This document shows, piece by piece, positions 16,169 through 25,138 of a stretch of DNA of 64,000 bases; position 1 is the stretch's first letter; each line of letters begins with the position of its first letter. The DNA lies in assembly GCF_000212695.1 (NCBI RefSeq), contig NC_015514.1:4092001-4156000 (forward strand), read 5' to 3'. The DNA comes from Cellulomonas fimi ATCC 484 (GTDB lineage Bacteria > Actinomycetota > Actinomycetes > Actinomycetales > Cellulomonadaceae). Both the position numbers and the translations under genes were made by a program. The notes beneath the pieces were generated by a model, which was not told the DNA's origin, searched no databases, and saw only the letters and a program-made list of their open reading frames with translations.

Positions 16169-17163
16169 TTCGTCAGCGCGTCCACCGTCGCGTCGATCCA
16201 GGCCTCACCCGCGGCCGGACCGCCGAACATCCAGATGCCGTCGGGCAGGCGGTGCACGTCGCCCGCCGTCACGAAGGGGAGCTGCTGCCAGATCGCGTTG
16301 CCGGACAGGCCCTCGGTGAAGGCGTCGCCGCCCTCGGTGTCGTTCGCGACGTAGAGGAAGTGCACGTCCTCGCCGAGGTTCGTCAGACCCTCGACGTCGG
16401 TCGTCGCCAGGCCGTAGTCGGGGTCGCCCTCGCCCGTCCAGGCGTTCTCCAGGCCGAGCAGGGCCGCGACGCCCCCGAGGTACGAGCCCTCGGTGTACAT
16501 GCGGACCGAGACGGCACCGTCGGACAGCCAGCCGTCCGCCATGGTGAAGCGCGCACCGGCGAGCCCGGCCTCGTCGAGCTCGGCCTTGGCGTCCTCGACC
16601 GCCGCGTCGAAGTCGGCGAGCGCCTTCTCGCTCGCGTCCGACGTGCCGGTCGCCTCGCCGAGCACCTCGACCGTGCGGCGCATGTGCCCGATCGGGTCGC
16701 TCGCGTCGGAGCCGCGCAGCGCGATCACCGGGACCTGCTCCTCGATCTGCGCGATGACCTCCTCCGGGAGGTCCGTGGTGGTCACGACGAGGTCGGCGTC
16801 GAGCGCGGCGATCGCGTCGAGGCTCGGCTCGCCGCGCATGCCGACGTCGGCGACCGACGCGTCGAGCGGCACGACCGTGTCCCACGTGTTGTAGCCCGCG
16901 ACGTCGGCCTGGCCGACGGGGGTGACGCCGAGCGTCAGGAGGTTCTCGGTCAGGCCCCACTCGAGCGAGACGACGTCGGTCGCGGGGGCGTCGAGCGTGA
17001 CCTCCTCGCCGCGGTCGTCGGTGATCGTGACCGGGCCGCCCGCGACGTCGGCGGAGGTGCTGGGCTCGGCGGCGCCGGCCTCCTCGGTCGTGCCGCAGGC
17101 GGCGAGCAGGAGGGCGGCGGTGCCCGCCAGGGCGGCGGCGGGCAGGGCGCGCAGGTTTCGCAT
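16165..17163 (-). CDS. Iron-siderophore ABC transporter substrate-binding lipoprotein
   Basis: 332 residues. It has a signal peptide with a lipobox LAAC (C23). The periplasmic-binding fold of the FecB/TroA class is seen in GPVTITDDRGEEVTLDAPA, VSLEWGLTENLLTLGVTPVG, then DAIAALDADLVVTTTDLPEE. It is anchored to the outer face of the membrane and hands ferric siderophore to the fused permease. It lies between the ATPase gene (93-base gap) and the permease gene (4-base overlap), so all three should share one transcript. Confidence 0.93.
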   Translation of the reverse strand: MRNLRALPAAALAGTAALLLAACGTTEEAGAAEPSTSADVAGGPVTITDDRGEEVTLDAPATDVVSLEWGLTENLLTLGVTPVGQADVAGYNTWDTVVPLDASVADVGMRGEPSLDAIAALDADLVVTTTDLPEEVIAQIEEQVPVIALRGSDASDPIGHMRRTVEVLGEATGTSDASEKALADFDAAVEDAKAELDEAGLAGARFTMADGWLSDGAVSVRMYTEGSYLGGVAALLGLENAWTGEGDPDYGLATTDVEGLTNLGEDVHFLYVANDTEGGDAFTEGLSGNAIWQQLPFVTAGDVHRLPDGIWMFGGPAAGEAWIDATVDALTK

Positions 17164-17256
17164 GGGGTTCCTCGTCGGTGGTGGTGGCTGCTCCGCGGGG
17201 GGCGGAGCGGGTGTGCGGGCGGTGCGGGTTCGGGGACGCTCGGCTCGGTGCGCGCC

Positions 17257-18093
17257 TCAGACGGCGGCGAGCGTGCGGGTGCGCCGGGTGTGCCGGCCGA
17301 CGGGGCGCGTGTGCACGCGGCCGTGCTCGTCGACGGTCACGTCGATGCGGATGCCGTAGGTCTCGGTGAGCGCGTCGGCGGTGAGCACCTCGTGCGGCAG
17401 GCCCGCGCCGACGACCTCGCCGCGGCGCAGCAGCACCACGTGGTCGGCGACGGCGGCGGCCTGGTCGAGGTCGTGCAGGACGACGCCGACGGCGACGCCG
17501 TGGTCGTCGGCGAGGTCGCGCACGAGGTCGAGGATCTCGACCTGGTAGCGCAGGTCGAGGTACGTCGTGGGCTCGTCGAGCAGCAGGACGCGCGTGTCCT
17601 GCGCGAGGCAGGTCGCGAGCCAGACACGCTGGAGCTCGCCGCCGGACAGCTCGTCGACGGGCCGCTCGGCCATGGCGGTGGTGCCGGTGACGTCCATCGC
17701 CCACGCGATCGCGCGCGGGCCGTCGGGGTCGGACTGCCGCCAGCGACCGCGGTGCGGGTGGCGGCCGTAGCCGACGACGTCGCGCACGCAGACGCCCGAC
17801 GGCGTGGGCCGCGACTGGGACAGCAGCGTGACGCGGCGGGCGAACTCGGACGCCGAGAGCGTGCGGGTGTCGGGCACGTCGGGCAGCGCGACGGTGCCGG
17901 CCTCGGGCTTGTGCAGCCGGGCGAGCGCGCGCAGGACGGTGGACTTGCCGGAGCCGTTGGGTCCGATCAGCGCGGTGACCTCGCCGGGCAGCAGGCGCAG
18001 GCCGGCACGCTCGACCACGACGGTGCCGTGGTAGGCCAGGCGCAGGTCCTCGCCGCGGAGCGCGGGGGCGTCGGACGGTGTCGTCGAGGGCAC
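17257..18093 (-). CDS. Iron-siderophore ABC transporter ATP-binding protein
   Basis: 278 residues. Walker A is GPNGSGKST (residues 44-52), the ABC signature is LSGGELQRVWLATCLAQDTR and Walker B is VLLLDEPTTYLD, with H-loop VLHDLDQAA. It powers ferric-siderophore import. It is the first gene of the operon. Its GTG start (18093) has no Shine-Dalgarno. A minus-strand TAACCT lies 7 bases upstream, which fits a leaderless message under an iron box. The C-terminus (GRVHTRPVGRHTRRTRTL) is short and basic. Confidence 0.93.
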   Translation of the reverse strand: MPSTTPSDAPALRGEDLRLAYHGTVVVERAGLRLLPGEVTALIGPNGSGKSTVLRALARLHKPEAGTVALPDVPDTRTLSASEFARRVTLLSQSRPTPSGVCVRDVVGYGRHPHRGRWRQSDPDGPRAIAWAMDVTGTTAMAERPVDELSGGELQRVWLATCLAQDTRVLLLDEPTTYLDLRYQVEILDLVRDLADDHGVAVGVVLHDLDQAAAVADHVVLLRRGEVVGAGLPHEVLTADALTETYGIRIDVTVDEHGRVHTRPVGRHTRRTRTLAAV

Positions 18094-18098
18094 GAAGC

Positions 18099-18135
18099 GA
18101 AGGTTAGCCTCGACTAAGTAAGGTTTGCCAAACCT
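18099..18135 (-). promoter_or_regulatory. Two iron-box-like sites at the siderophore ABC operon promoter
   Basis: Site 1 (18099-18117) contains aaggttagcctcgactaa and matches the DtxR/IdeR consensus at about 13 of 19 positions. It covers the likely -10. Site 2 (18121-18135) is aggtttgccaaacct, a perfect 7-1-7 palindrome near the -35. Together they suggest iron repression of the operon. Confidence 0.65.
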
Positions 18136-18160
18136 GGCTCACCTGGTGGGCGGACGAGCG

Positions 18161-19342
18161 TCACGCCACCGACGTGCCGAACGCGAGCCCGAGCCCGTAC
18201 GTCACCGCTGCCGCGCCGAACCCGATCCCGAGCTGCCGCAGCGCCCGCAACCCCGGCGACGCCCCCGACAGCACCCCGACCGTCGCACCCGTGCCCAGCA
18301 GCGCGAGCCCGACCAGGGCCGCCGCCCACGCGACCGCCACGAGCCCCTCGCCGCCCAGCAGGTACGGCAGCACCGGGATCGCGGCGCCCGACGAGAAGAA
18401 GCAGAAGCTCGCCAGCGCCGCACCCCAGGCCGTGCCGACGGCCTCGTGCTCGTCGACCTCGACGACCGCGTCCTCGTCACCCTCGCCCGCAGCGACCGCG
18501 AGCGCCTGCCGCGCCGCCGCCGACGTCCCCGAGCCGGCCGCCCGCGCACCCCCGGGCCCGAACGACTCCAGCACCCGGGTGGCGCGCGCCTGCGCCTCGT
18601 CGGCCTCCAGGCCACGCGCGCGGTAGACGAGGGCCAGCTCGTTCGCGTCGACGTCGAGGTGCGGCAGCGCCGCGGCCGCGTCCGGACCCGGCCGGGACGC
18701 CTCCAGCAGCTCGCGCTGCGAGCGCACCGACACGTACTCCCCCGCACCCATCGACAGCGCCCCCGCGAGCAGACCCGCGAGCCCGGTCAGCAGCACCGTG
18801 GCCTGCGACGCGCCGCTCGCCCCGATGCCCAGCACGAGCGCGAGGTTGCTCACCAGGCCGTCGTTCGCGCCGAACACCGCAGCGCGGAACGTGCCCGACA
18901 TCCGGTTGCGACCGCGCGTCGCCAGACCCCGCACGACCTCCTCGTGGATGCGCTCGTCCGCCGCCATCCGGGCCGTCGCGTCGACGTCGTCCGCGTAGTC
19001 CGACCGGGACTCCGCACGCTGCGCGAGCGCCAGGACGAAGACCGACCCGAACCGCCGCGCGAGCCAGCCGAGCACCCGCGTGCGCAGGTCCCCCGGCAGC
19101 GGACGGCCCACCTGGTCGCCCAGCAGGTCGAGCCAGTGCTGCTCGTGCCGGCGCTCCGCCTCCGCGAGCGCCAGCAGGATCGCGCGCTCCTCACCCGTCC
19201 GGCGCGCCGCCAGGTCCCGGTACACCGCGGCCTCGGCCCGCTCGTCCGCGAGGTAGCGGCGCCACCTGCGGACCTGCCGCGTCGACGGCGCCCTGGGCGC
19301 GTTAGCGGCCGGTCCTGCGGGATGATGCGGCACGGCGACCAT
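18161..19342 (-). CDS. Membrane-bound ferritin-like / VIT1-CCC1 iron transporter
   Basis: 393 residues from the ATG at 19342; an in-frame GTG two codons earlier is an alternative. The N-terminal half is a ferritin/erythrin-like helical domain with metal ligands in DERAEAAVYRDLA and ALAEAERRHEQHWLDLLG. The second half is a VIT1/CCC1 domain (FRAAVFGANDGLVSNLALVL, LAGALSMGAGEYVSVRSQRE). This fusion resembles MbfA, which exports iron and protects against peroxide stress. It lies directly upstream of the iron importer operon on the same strand. Import and export genes side by side point to iron homeostasis. VIT1 proteins can also carry Mn. Confidence 0.88.
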   Translation of the reverse strand: MVAVPHHPAGPAANAPRAPSTRQVRRWRRYLADERAEAAVYRDLAARRTGEERAILLALAEAERRHEQHWLDLLGDQVGRPLPGDLRTRVLGWLARRFGSVFVLALAQRAESRSDYADDVDATARMAADERIHEEVVRGLATRGRNRMSGTFRAAVFGANDGLVSNLALVLGIGASGASQATVLLTGLAGLLAGALSMGAGEYVSVRSQRELLEASRPGPDAAAALPHLDVDANELALVYRARGLEADEAQARATRVLESFGPGGARAAGSGTSAAARQALAVAAGEGDEDAVVEVDEHEAVGTAWGAALASFCFFSSGAAIPVLPYLLGGEGLVAVAWAAALVGLALLGTGATVGVLSGASPGLRALRQLGIGFGAAAVTYGLGLAFGTSVA

Positions 19343-19474
19343 GCTCACACGCGCACCGGCCGCCCGTGCGTCCGGGGGTCGAGTTCGAGTTGCCGAATCA
19401 CCGGATGTGCACGACCGTGGCGGAGTTCCCACTGCTCGCCGCCCCCGACCAGTGCTCAGCAGGAGGCCCCGCCC

Positions 19475-19894
19475 ATGCGTGCCGAGACGTCCCTCGCCCC
19501 CGCGTTGTCCGCGGTCGCGCCGGCGCGCCGCTGGGCGCGTGAGCGGCTCGTCGAGGCCGGCGTCGAGCCCGCCCGGCTCGAGGTCCTCGTGCTGCTGGTC
19601 AGCGAGCTCGTCACCAACGCGGTCGCCCACGCCGACCCGCCCGTCGTGCTGCGCGTCGACGTCGACGACGAGCGCACGCGCGTCGAGGTCACCGACGGGG
19701 CGCGCGACGAGCCCGTGCTGCGCGACCCCCCGCCCACCGCGCTCGGCGGCCGCGGGGTCATGTTCGTCGACCGGCTCTCGACCCGCTGGGGCACCTGCGC
19801 CGACGAGGACGGCGTCGCCGTCAAGGCCGTCTGGTTCGAGCTGCGGCACGACCACGTCCCGGCCGACCTCGCCCGCTTCACGCCGCAGGGCTGA
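19475..19894 (+). CDS. RsbW/SpoIIAB-like ATP-binding anti-sigma kinase
   Basis: 139 residues from the ATG at 19475, with aggagg 8 bases upstream. It is a compact GHKL ATPase. The N-box is LVSELVTNAVAHADP, followed by VEVTDGARDEP and the glycine box TALGGRGVMFVDRLSTRWG. Stand-alone proteins of this type phosphorylate STAS antagonists and sequester sigma factors, or regulate in other partner-switching circuits. A STAS protein occurs at 57704-58060, but nothing here links the two. It is monocistronic and convergent with the following minus-strand gene. Confidence 0.85.
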   Translation: MRAETSLAPALSAVAPARRWARERLVEAGVEPARLEVLVLLVSELVTNAVAHADPPVVLRVDVDDERTRVEVTDGARDEPVLRDPPPTALGGRGVMFVDRLSTRWGTCADEDGVAVKAVWFELRHDHVPADLARFTPQG

Positions 19895-19926
19895 CCGCCG
19901 CACCGCCCGGCCAGGGTCCGCATCCG

Positions 19927-20226
19927 TCAGGCGCGGGTCTGCACCGGGTACCAGCGGGCCCCGAAGCGGCGCGTGACCGAGCGGCCGTCGATCTCCGCGC
20001 GCTCGTCCAGGTGGTGCAGCACCGCCCAGCCCGCACGCCGGGCCGTCGCGTCGTCGTCCGCCTGGAACCGCACCGTCACGCGGGCACGGCCACGCACCAC
20101 GTCGACGTCCGACGACTCGACGGTCACCGTCTCGCGCGCGAACGCCACCGCCGACGGCAGCAGGTCCGGCGCCGCCGTGCCCGGGCGCAGCGCACCCACG
20201 AACGCGCGCACACGGTAGGACGGCAC
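19927..20226 (-). CDS. Conserved hypothetical protein (99 aa)
   Basis: 99 residues from the GTG at 20226. The sequence PSYRVRAFVGALRPGTAAPD then DVDVVRGRARVTVRFQ and ARWYPVQTRA suggests a small alpha/beta domain with alternating beta strands. No catalytic motif, signal or membrane segment is seen. I do not recognise the family. It is divergent from the NYN-domain gene, with a 134-base gap between the starts. Confidence 0.6.
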   Translation of the reverse strand: MPSYRVRAFVGALRPGTAAPDLLPSAVAFARETVTVESSDVDVVRGRARVTVRFQADDDATARRAGWAVLHHLDERAEIDGRSVTRRFGARWYPVQTRA

Positions 20227-20360
20227 GTCAGCGCACCCCGTCCACGACCACCGCCACACCGTAGCCGCCGGCCGCGCACGACCCGCCACGGCCGCGGCTC
20301 GGCCGCACCACGGCCGGGCACCGGCAGCGACGACCACGGCGCAGGGGCGAGGATGGGCGC

Positions 20361-21494
20361 ATGCCGGAGTCCACCACCGCCCGCGTCGCCGTCTACATCG
20401 ACTTCGACAACATCGTCATCTCGCGCTACGACCAGACCTTCCGCCGCGGGGAGTGGCAGCGCGACAGCGCGCGGCAGCACCGCATGGACGCCGCGTCCGA
20501 CGACCTCGTCGACCGGCGTCTCGCGGAGGCACGCGTCGACGTCGGGGCGATCCTCGACTACGCGTCGTCGTTCGGGTCCGTCGTCGTCAGCCGCGCCTAC
20601 GCCGACTGGTCCGTGCCCGCCAACGCGGGCTACCAGCGCCAGCTCGTCGACCGCGCGGTCGACCTCACGCAGCTGTTCCCCGTCACCGCGGGCGTCAAGA
20701 ACGGTGCCGACATCCGGCTGTCCGTCGACGTCGTCGAGGACCTGTTCCGCCTCCCCGACGTGACGCACGTCGTCGTCGTGGCGGGCGACTCCGACTACAT
20801 CGCGCTCGCGCAGCGCGCCAAGCGGCTCGGGCGGTACGTCGTCGGGATCGGTGTCGCAGGCGCCACCTCGCGCGCGCTCATGGCCGCGTGCGACGAGTTC
20901 GCCGACTACGACGACCTGCTCGACACGGCCGCCGGCGGCGAGGACGAGCCGGACGACGAGCCCGAACCTGCCCCGGCGCGTCCGGCGCGGTCCGTCGTGC
21001 GCGGGGACGTCGACGAGCCGGCACCGGACCCGGCCGCCGCACCGCGGTCGGGCCGCTCCCGGCGCGCCCAGGCACCCGCGGGCTCGCCGGTGAGCGGGAC
21101 CGACGCGGACGGCACCGCGGCGTCCGCGGCCTCGGGTGCCCTGACCGGGGCCACGGCGGACGCAGCCCGGGTCGGGGAGAGCGGCGGGGCGGCCGACGTC
21201 GACGCCGCGGGCGACGGCGACCGCGGCCCCGCGCGCAGCGGCAAGGCCGCGCACCGGGCCGCGACGCAGCTCCTCATGCGCGCGATGCGGCTCGTGCGCA
21301 CCAAGAAGCCCGACGACGAGTGGGTGTCGTTCGGCGAGCTGAAGAACCAGATGACGCGCATGGACCCGGCGTTCAGCGAGCGCTCGCTCGGCTACAAGAC
21401 GTTCGGGGACTTCGTCGCGGACCGCCCGAGCATCGTCGAGAACGACAAGGGCAACGGCAACCAGCCGCGCGTCCGCCTCCGCCCCGGCTACTGA
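20361..21494 (+). CDS. NYN-domain ribonuclease with C-terminal LOTUS/OST-HTH domain
   Basis: 377 residues. The N-terminal PIN-like NYN domain (about 8-190) has the acidic metal-binding set: D14/D16 in VAVYIDFDNI, VKNGADIRLSVDVVEDLF and VVVAGDSDYIALAQRAKRLG. A low-complexity acidic/Pro/Ala linker (about 195-295) follows. A LOTUS domain ends the protein (HRAATQLLMRAMRLVR, WVSFGELKNQMTRMDPAFSE, YKTFGDFV). LOTUS domains bind RNA or protein partners, so this is probably an RNA-cleaving enzyme involved in RNA turnover. The target is unknown. Confidence 0.87.
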   Translation: MPESTTARVAVYIDFDNIVISRYDQTFRRGEWQRDSARQHRMDAASDDLVDRRLAEARVDVGAILDYASSFGSVVVSRAYADWSVPANAGYQRQLVDRAVDLTQLFPVTAGVKNGADIRLSVDVVEDLFRLPDVTHVVVVAGDSDYIALAQRAKRLGRYVVGIGVAGATSRALMAACDEFADYDDLLDTAAGGEDEPDDEPEPAPARPARSVVRGDVDEPAPDPAAAPRSGRSRRAQAPAGSPVSGTDADGTAASAASGALTGATADAARVGESGGAADVDAAGDGDRGPARSGKAAHRAATQLLMRAMRLVRTKKPDDEWVSFGELKNQMTRMDPAFSERSLGYKTFGDFVADRPSIVENDKGNGNQPRVRLRPGY

Positions 21495-21512
21495 CGTCGC
21501 GTCGGGCGGCCG

Positions 21513-21881
21513 TCAGTCGTCGGACCAGGGCGGGGTGTCGTCGAGCTTGGCGTAGTACTTGGCCAGGTGGCTCTTCACGCGGTCGCGGTCCTTGTCCGGC
21601 AGGTCGACGCCGCCGCGGGAGCCCTGCATGACGGCGGCCGCGGCGAACACGGCGCGCGGCACGGCCCGCAGCCGACCGTCGACCACGTCGGCGATGAGCA
21701 GCTTGTACGACGTGAAGTTCTCCTTGGCGTCGGCGTCGTACCAGACGTGCGCGTCGCGGTACTTCTCGTTGGGCTCGTCCTGCGCCTTCGCCCAGGCGCG
21801 CACGCGCTTCTCGGCGGCGTCGCCGTCCCACGCGCGGTCACGGTCGGCGAGGGGGAGGTCCTGGAACGCGGGCACGGCCAT
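21513..21881 (-). CDS. Conserved hypothetical protein, possibly phage-derived
   Basis: 122 residues from the ATG at 21881, with a gagaggagc ribosome site. Features are an N-terminal stretch LADRDRAWDGDAAEKRVRAW, a beta segment ENFTSYKLLIADVVDGRLR, then AVPRAVFAAAAVMQGSRGG and a C-terminal helix KSHLAKYYAKLDDTPPW. The middle and end resemble segments of phage head-maturation proteins, from memory only. No other phage gene is nearby. It appears to be an isolated chromosomal gene, and no function is assigned. Confidence 0.6.
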   Translation of the reverse strand: MAVPAFQDLPLADRDRAWDGDAAEKRVRAWAKAQDEPNEKYRDAHVWYDADAKENFTSYKLLIADVVDGRLRAVPRAVFAAAAVMQGSRGGVDLPDKDRDRVKSHLAKYYAKLDDTPPWSDD

Positions 21882-21917
21882 GGTGGTGCTCCTCTCTCGG
21901 GGGTCACGGGCGACGGA

Positions 21918-22901
21918 TCAGGACGGTGCGGCGGCGCGGAGCTTCTCCAGCAGGGGGCCGGCGGCCTTCTCGAGGAACTCGTCCTGCGCCTCGTCGCCGA
22001 CCTGCACGATCGCGACGTCGGTGAACCCGGCCTCCCAGTAGGCGCGCACGGACTCGACGAACGCGTCGAGGTCGGGCCCGCACGCGATCTGGTCGGCGAC
22101 GTCCTGCGGGCGCACGAACTGGCTGGCGGCGTCGAACGCCTCGGTCGTCGGCAGGTCGGCGTTGACCTTCCACCCGCCGGCGAACCAGCGGAACTGCTCG
22201 TGCGCACGCTCGACGGCCCGCTCCTCCGACGGGTCCCAGCTGATGGGCACCTGCCCGATCTTGCGGGACAGCGGGGCGCCCGCGGGGCGCGCGGCGTCCC
22301 ACGACGCGACGAGGTCACCGTCGGGCTCGACCGCGACGAGGTGGTCGGCCAGCGGCGCGAATCGCTGCACGGACTGGTCGCCGGACACCGCGACGCCGAT
22401 CTCCACGGGCTCGTCGGGCACGTCCCAGACCTTCGCGGAGTCCACGCGGAAGTACTGGCCGTCGTAGGTGGTCCGCTCGCCGGACAGGAGCTCGCGGACG
22501 ATCTCGACGGCCTCCTCGAGCATGTCGTGCCGCTCCCCGACCGCCGGCCAGCGCTCGCCGACCACGTGCTCGTTGAGGTTCTCCCCGGCGCCGAGGTTGA
22601 GCGTGAACCGGCCGTCGCTCAGCACCCCGAGCGTCGCGGCCTTCTGCGCGACGACGGCCGGGTGGTAGCGCAGGATCGGGCACGTCACGTACGTCATGAG
22701 CTCGACGCGGCTCGTCGCCTGCGCGACGGCACCGAGCATCGACCACGCGTACCCGGAGTGGCCCTGCGCGTCGAGCCACGGGAAGTAGTGGTCGCTCGAC
22801 ACCTCGAAGTCGAACCCCAGCTCCTCCGCGGCGGCGGCGTACCGGACGAGGTCCTTCGGGCCGGACTGCTCGGTCATGAGGGTGTAGCCGAACCGTGTCA
22901 T
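21918..22901 (-). CDS. F420-dependent luciferase-like oxidoreductase
   Basis: 327 residues from the ATG at 22901. It has the TIM-barrel LLM fold. MTRFGYTLMTEQSGPKDLV and EVSSDHYFPWLDAQGHSGYAWSM, YVTCPILRYHPAVVAQKAAT and LGAGENLNEHVVGERWP match the TIGR03557 group, related to F420-dependent glucose-6-phosphate dehydrogenase. It should use reduced or oxidised F420 on an unknown substrate; a sugar phosphate is one option. It is cytoplasmic. The presence of F420 enzymes here and at 45816 implies the organism makes F420. Confidence 0.87.
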   Translation of the reverse strand: MTRFGYTLMTEQSGPKDLVRYAAAAEELGFDFEVSSDHYFPWLDAQGHSGYAWSMLGAVAQATSRVELMTYVTCPILRYHPAVVAQKAATLGVLSDGRFTLNLGAGENLNEHVVGERWPAVGERHDMLEEAVEIVRELLSGERTTYDGQYFRVDSAKVWDVPDEPVEIGVAVSGDQSVQRFAPLADHLVAVEPDGDLVASWDAARPAGAPLSRKIGQVPISWDPSEERAVERAHEQFRWFAGGWKVNADLPTTEAFDAASQFVRPQDVADQIACGPDLDAFVESVRAYWEAGFTDVAIVQVGDEAQDEFLEKAAGPLLEKLRAAAPS

Positions 22902-22969
22902 GCTCCGACCGTCGCACCGGACCGGCGGGCCCGCATCCGCGGGACGGACGGTCCGGCGGTCGGGGCTGC

Positions 22970-23578
22970 TCAGCGGGCGTCGACGGGCCGGCGGTCGCCC
23001 GCGGGGTCGCGGTCGTCGGCAGGACGGCCACGCGACGACAGCTCCGTCCACACGGGCCCGAAGACGAACCACCCCACGAGGACGACCGTCGCGCGGCCCA
23101 GCCAGCCGAGCAGCACCTCACGGGCGGCGGCGTCCTGCGCGAGCAGGAGCAGCACCCCCAGCACGGCCGCGGACACGACCCACGCGACGACGACGCGCCC
23201 CCACAGGCGCCACTCGTGCGAGCGCGCCCCCGGGCCGTGCTTCGGCGGCCGGGCCGGACGCGGGCCGCCCGCGAACCACCACGCGACCCACGCGTCGACC
23301 GTGTGCACCGTGAGCTTGCCGAAGCCGACCGTGAACCCGAGGTACAGCGCCGCGAGCCCGTGCGTCCACGTCGCCTCGCTGCCGCGCAGCAGGTCACCGA
23401 CGGTGGCGACGAGCAGGACCACCTCCAGCAGCGGCTCGCACAGCAGCAGCACCGTCGACGTGCGCCGCCACCGCAGCCCGTACCGGGCGGCGACCGCCGC
23501 CACCAGGAACACCCAGAACGCGACCTCGCAGGCCACGACCAGCGCGGCGACGGGGTTCTCACGGATCGTCTCGACCAT
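22970..23578 (-). CDS. Multi-pass membrane protein, unknown function
   Basis: 202 residues from the ATG at 23578. About four to five hydrophobic helices are seen: AALVVACEVAFWVFLVAAVA, LLCEPLLEVVLLVATVGDLL, then GLAALYLGFTVGFG, VVVAWVVSAAVLGVLLLLA and ATVVLVGWFVFGPVW. A basic loop lies in the middle (RPARPPKHGPGARSHEWR). The pattern is typical of small actinobacterial membrane proteins with no known role. It is divergent from the histidine kinase gene, with a 117-base gap, so the two may share control sequences. Confidence 0.7.
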   Translation of the reverse strand: MVETIRENPVAALVVACEVAFWVFLVAAVAARYGLRWRRTSTVLLLCEPLLEVVLLVATVGDLLRGSEATWTHGLAALYLGFTVGFGKLTVHTVDAWVAWWFAGGPRPARPPKHGPGARSHEWRLWGRVVVAWVVSAAVLGVLLLLAQDAAAREVLLGWLGRATVVLVGWFVFGPVWTELSSRGRPADDRDPAGDRRPVDAR

Positions 23579-23695
23579 GCCGCCACCGTCGCCGTCGCGC
23601 CAGGCACGGCGCGTCGGGCGGACGGCCGATCCCTGCGCCGCGGCGTACATCGTCCGGACGACGGGCGCGCTGCGCCCCTGTGCTGGGATGGGCGG

Positions 23696-25138
23696 GTGAG
23701 CGGCGCGACGGGCGACGGGCGCGGCGGAAGCCACGTCCCGCGGGCGACGACGGCGCGGGCCGCGGGCCCGCAGCCCTCGGACGGAGCCCTGACACGGCTG
23801 TGGGAGGCCGCAGCCCGCATCCAGGCGACCGTGCGCGCGCGGGGGTGGTGGGACGACCGCGCATCGGCCGCCGCCACGGCGCTGCTCGGGCTCGCGCTGA
23901 TCGGGCTCGGCCTCGCGAGTCCCGCGCCCCCGTGGGTGCCCGCCGCCGTCGCGGACCGGGTGGGCGCGTGGCACGTCGTGCTGCTGCTCGTCGCGTGCAC
24001 CGCCCTCGTCGTCAAGCGGCGCCACCCCGTCGGCGTCCTCCTCGTGGCCGTGACGTGCACCGTGCTCGACGCCGTGCTGGGCGGCAGCGTCGCCACCTCG
24101 ATCGCGCTGTTCGACGCGCTCTACACGGCCGCGCTGCTGACGCGGCCCGTCGTGCGGCGCCGGATCGTGGCCACCGTGGTCGTGGTCGTCGTCGTCGCGC
24201 CCGTGCTCGTGCTCGTGGCCGGCGCGCCGCCGCGCGAGGCCGTGCTCCTCCTGCTGCAGTCCGTCGCCCTGTACGTGACGCCGCTGTGGTGGGCGAAGGA
24301 CGTCCGGCAGCGCGACGAGCTGGCCGCGCTGGAGGCCGGCCGCGCCCGCGCCGAGGCGGAGCGCGCGGAGGCCGAGCGGTCCCGAGCGGAGGCGGAGCGG
24401 TCCCGTGCCGAGGCGGAGCGTCGACGCGCCGACCTCGAGCAGCGGGCTGCGGCCCTCGCCCGCGCGCACGCCGACGACCTGGAGCGGATCGCCGAGCTCG
24501 ACCGCACGTCGGCCGTGCGCGAGGAGCGTGCCCGCACCGCCCGGGACCTGCACGACGTCGTCGCGGGGCACGTGTCCGCGGTCGCGATCCGGGCCGAGGC
24601 GGCGCTCGCCGGGCCACCGGACGCCGACGCCGACCGCGCCGCGCTGCGGGCCGTGCGAGCGGGGACGCTGGACGCGCTCACGGAGCTGCGGTCGATGATC
24701 ATGGTGCTCCGCGAGCGCCCCGGCGCCGCCACGGCACCGAGCGGCCTGGCCCGCCTGGACGCGTTCGTCGCCCTCGCGCAGGCCGCCGGTCAGGACGTCG
24801 TCGTCGACGGGCCCGTGCCGACCGACCTGCCCGTCGCCGTCGACCTCGCCGCGTTCCGGATCGTCCAGGAGGCACTGACGAACGCCGCCAAGCACGCGCC
24901 CGGCGCCCCGGCCGTCGTGACCCTGCGCCGCTCCGACGGCAGCCTCGAGCTCACGGTGACGAACCCGGCCGACGGCTCGTCGGCGGCGCACCCGCCGGCC
25001 GTCGCGACCGGCCTGCGAGGCGGGACCGGGCTGCACACCATGCGCGAGCGTGCGGAGGCGCTCGGCGGGCGGCTCGACGCCGGGCTCGTCGACGGCGCCT
25101 GGCGTGTGCGGGCCCGGCTCCCGGAGGAGGTCGCGTGA
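23696..25138 (+). CDS. NarL-family sensor histidine kinase
   Basis: 480 residues from the GTG at 23696. The N-terminal membrane region has about four to five helices (60-195). A charged heptad coiled coil of AEAERSR-type repeats (about 205-275) leads to the HisKA_3 domain with the phospho-acceptor H286 in [15 protein letters not shown]. The HATPase domain carries [12 protein letters not shown] and [17 protein letters not shown]. It has no large extracellular domain, so it probably senses membrane or intramembrane signals. The stop overlaps the response-regulator start (GTGA at 25135-25138). Confidence 0.92.
   Translation: MSGATGDGRGGSHVPRATTARAAGPQPSDGALTRLWEAAARIQATVRARGWWDDRASAAATALLGLALIGLGLASPAPPWVPAAVADRVGAWHVVLLLVACTALVVKRRHPVGVLLVAVTCTVLDAVLGGSVATSIALFDALYTAALLTRPVVRRRIVATVVVVVVVAPVLVLVAGAPPREAVLLLLQSVALYVTPLWWAKDVRQRDELAALEAGRARAEAERAEAERSRAEAERSRAEAERRRADLEQRAAALARAHADDLERIAELDRTSAVREERARTARDLHDVVAGHVSAVAIRAEAALAGPPDADADRAALRAVRAGTLDALTELRSMIMVLRERPGAATAPSGLARLDAFVALAQAAGQDVVVDGPVPTDLPVAVDLAAFRIVQEALTNAAKHAPGAPAVVTLRRSDGSLELTVTNPADGSSAAHPPAVATGLRGGTGLHTMRERAEALGGRLDAGLVDGAWRVRARLPEEVA

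Noticed and set aside
14015..16354. A 779-codon plus-strand frame opposite the FecCD permease
   Set aside because: It is the complement of the permease and binding-protein codons, rich in Arg/Asp/His, with no family or start signal.
22970..25036. Large minus-strand frame opposite the histidine kinase
   Set aside because: Only 22970-23578 encodes a plausible membrane protein; the upstream part is antisense to the kinase gene.
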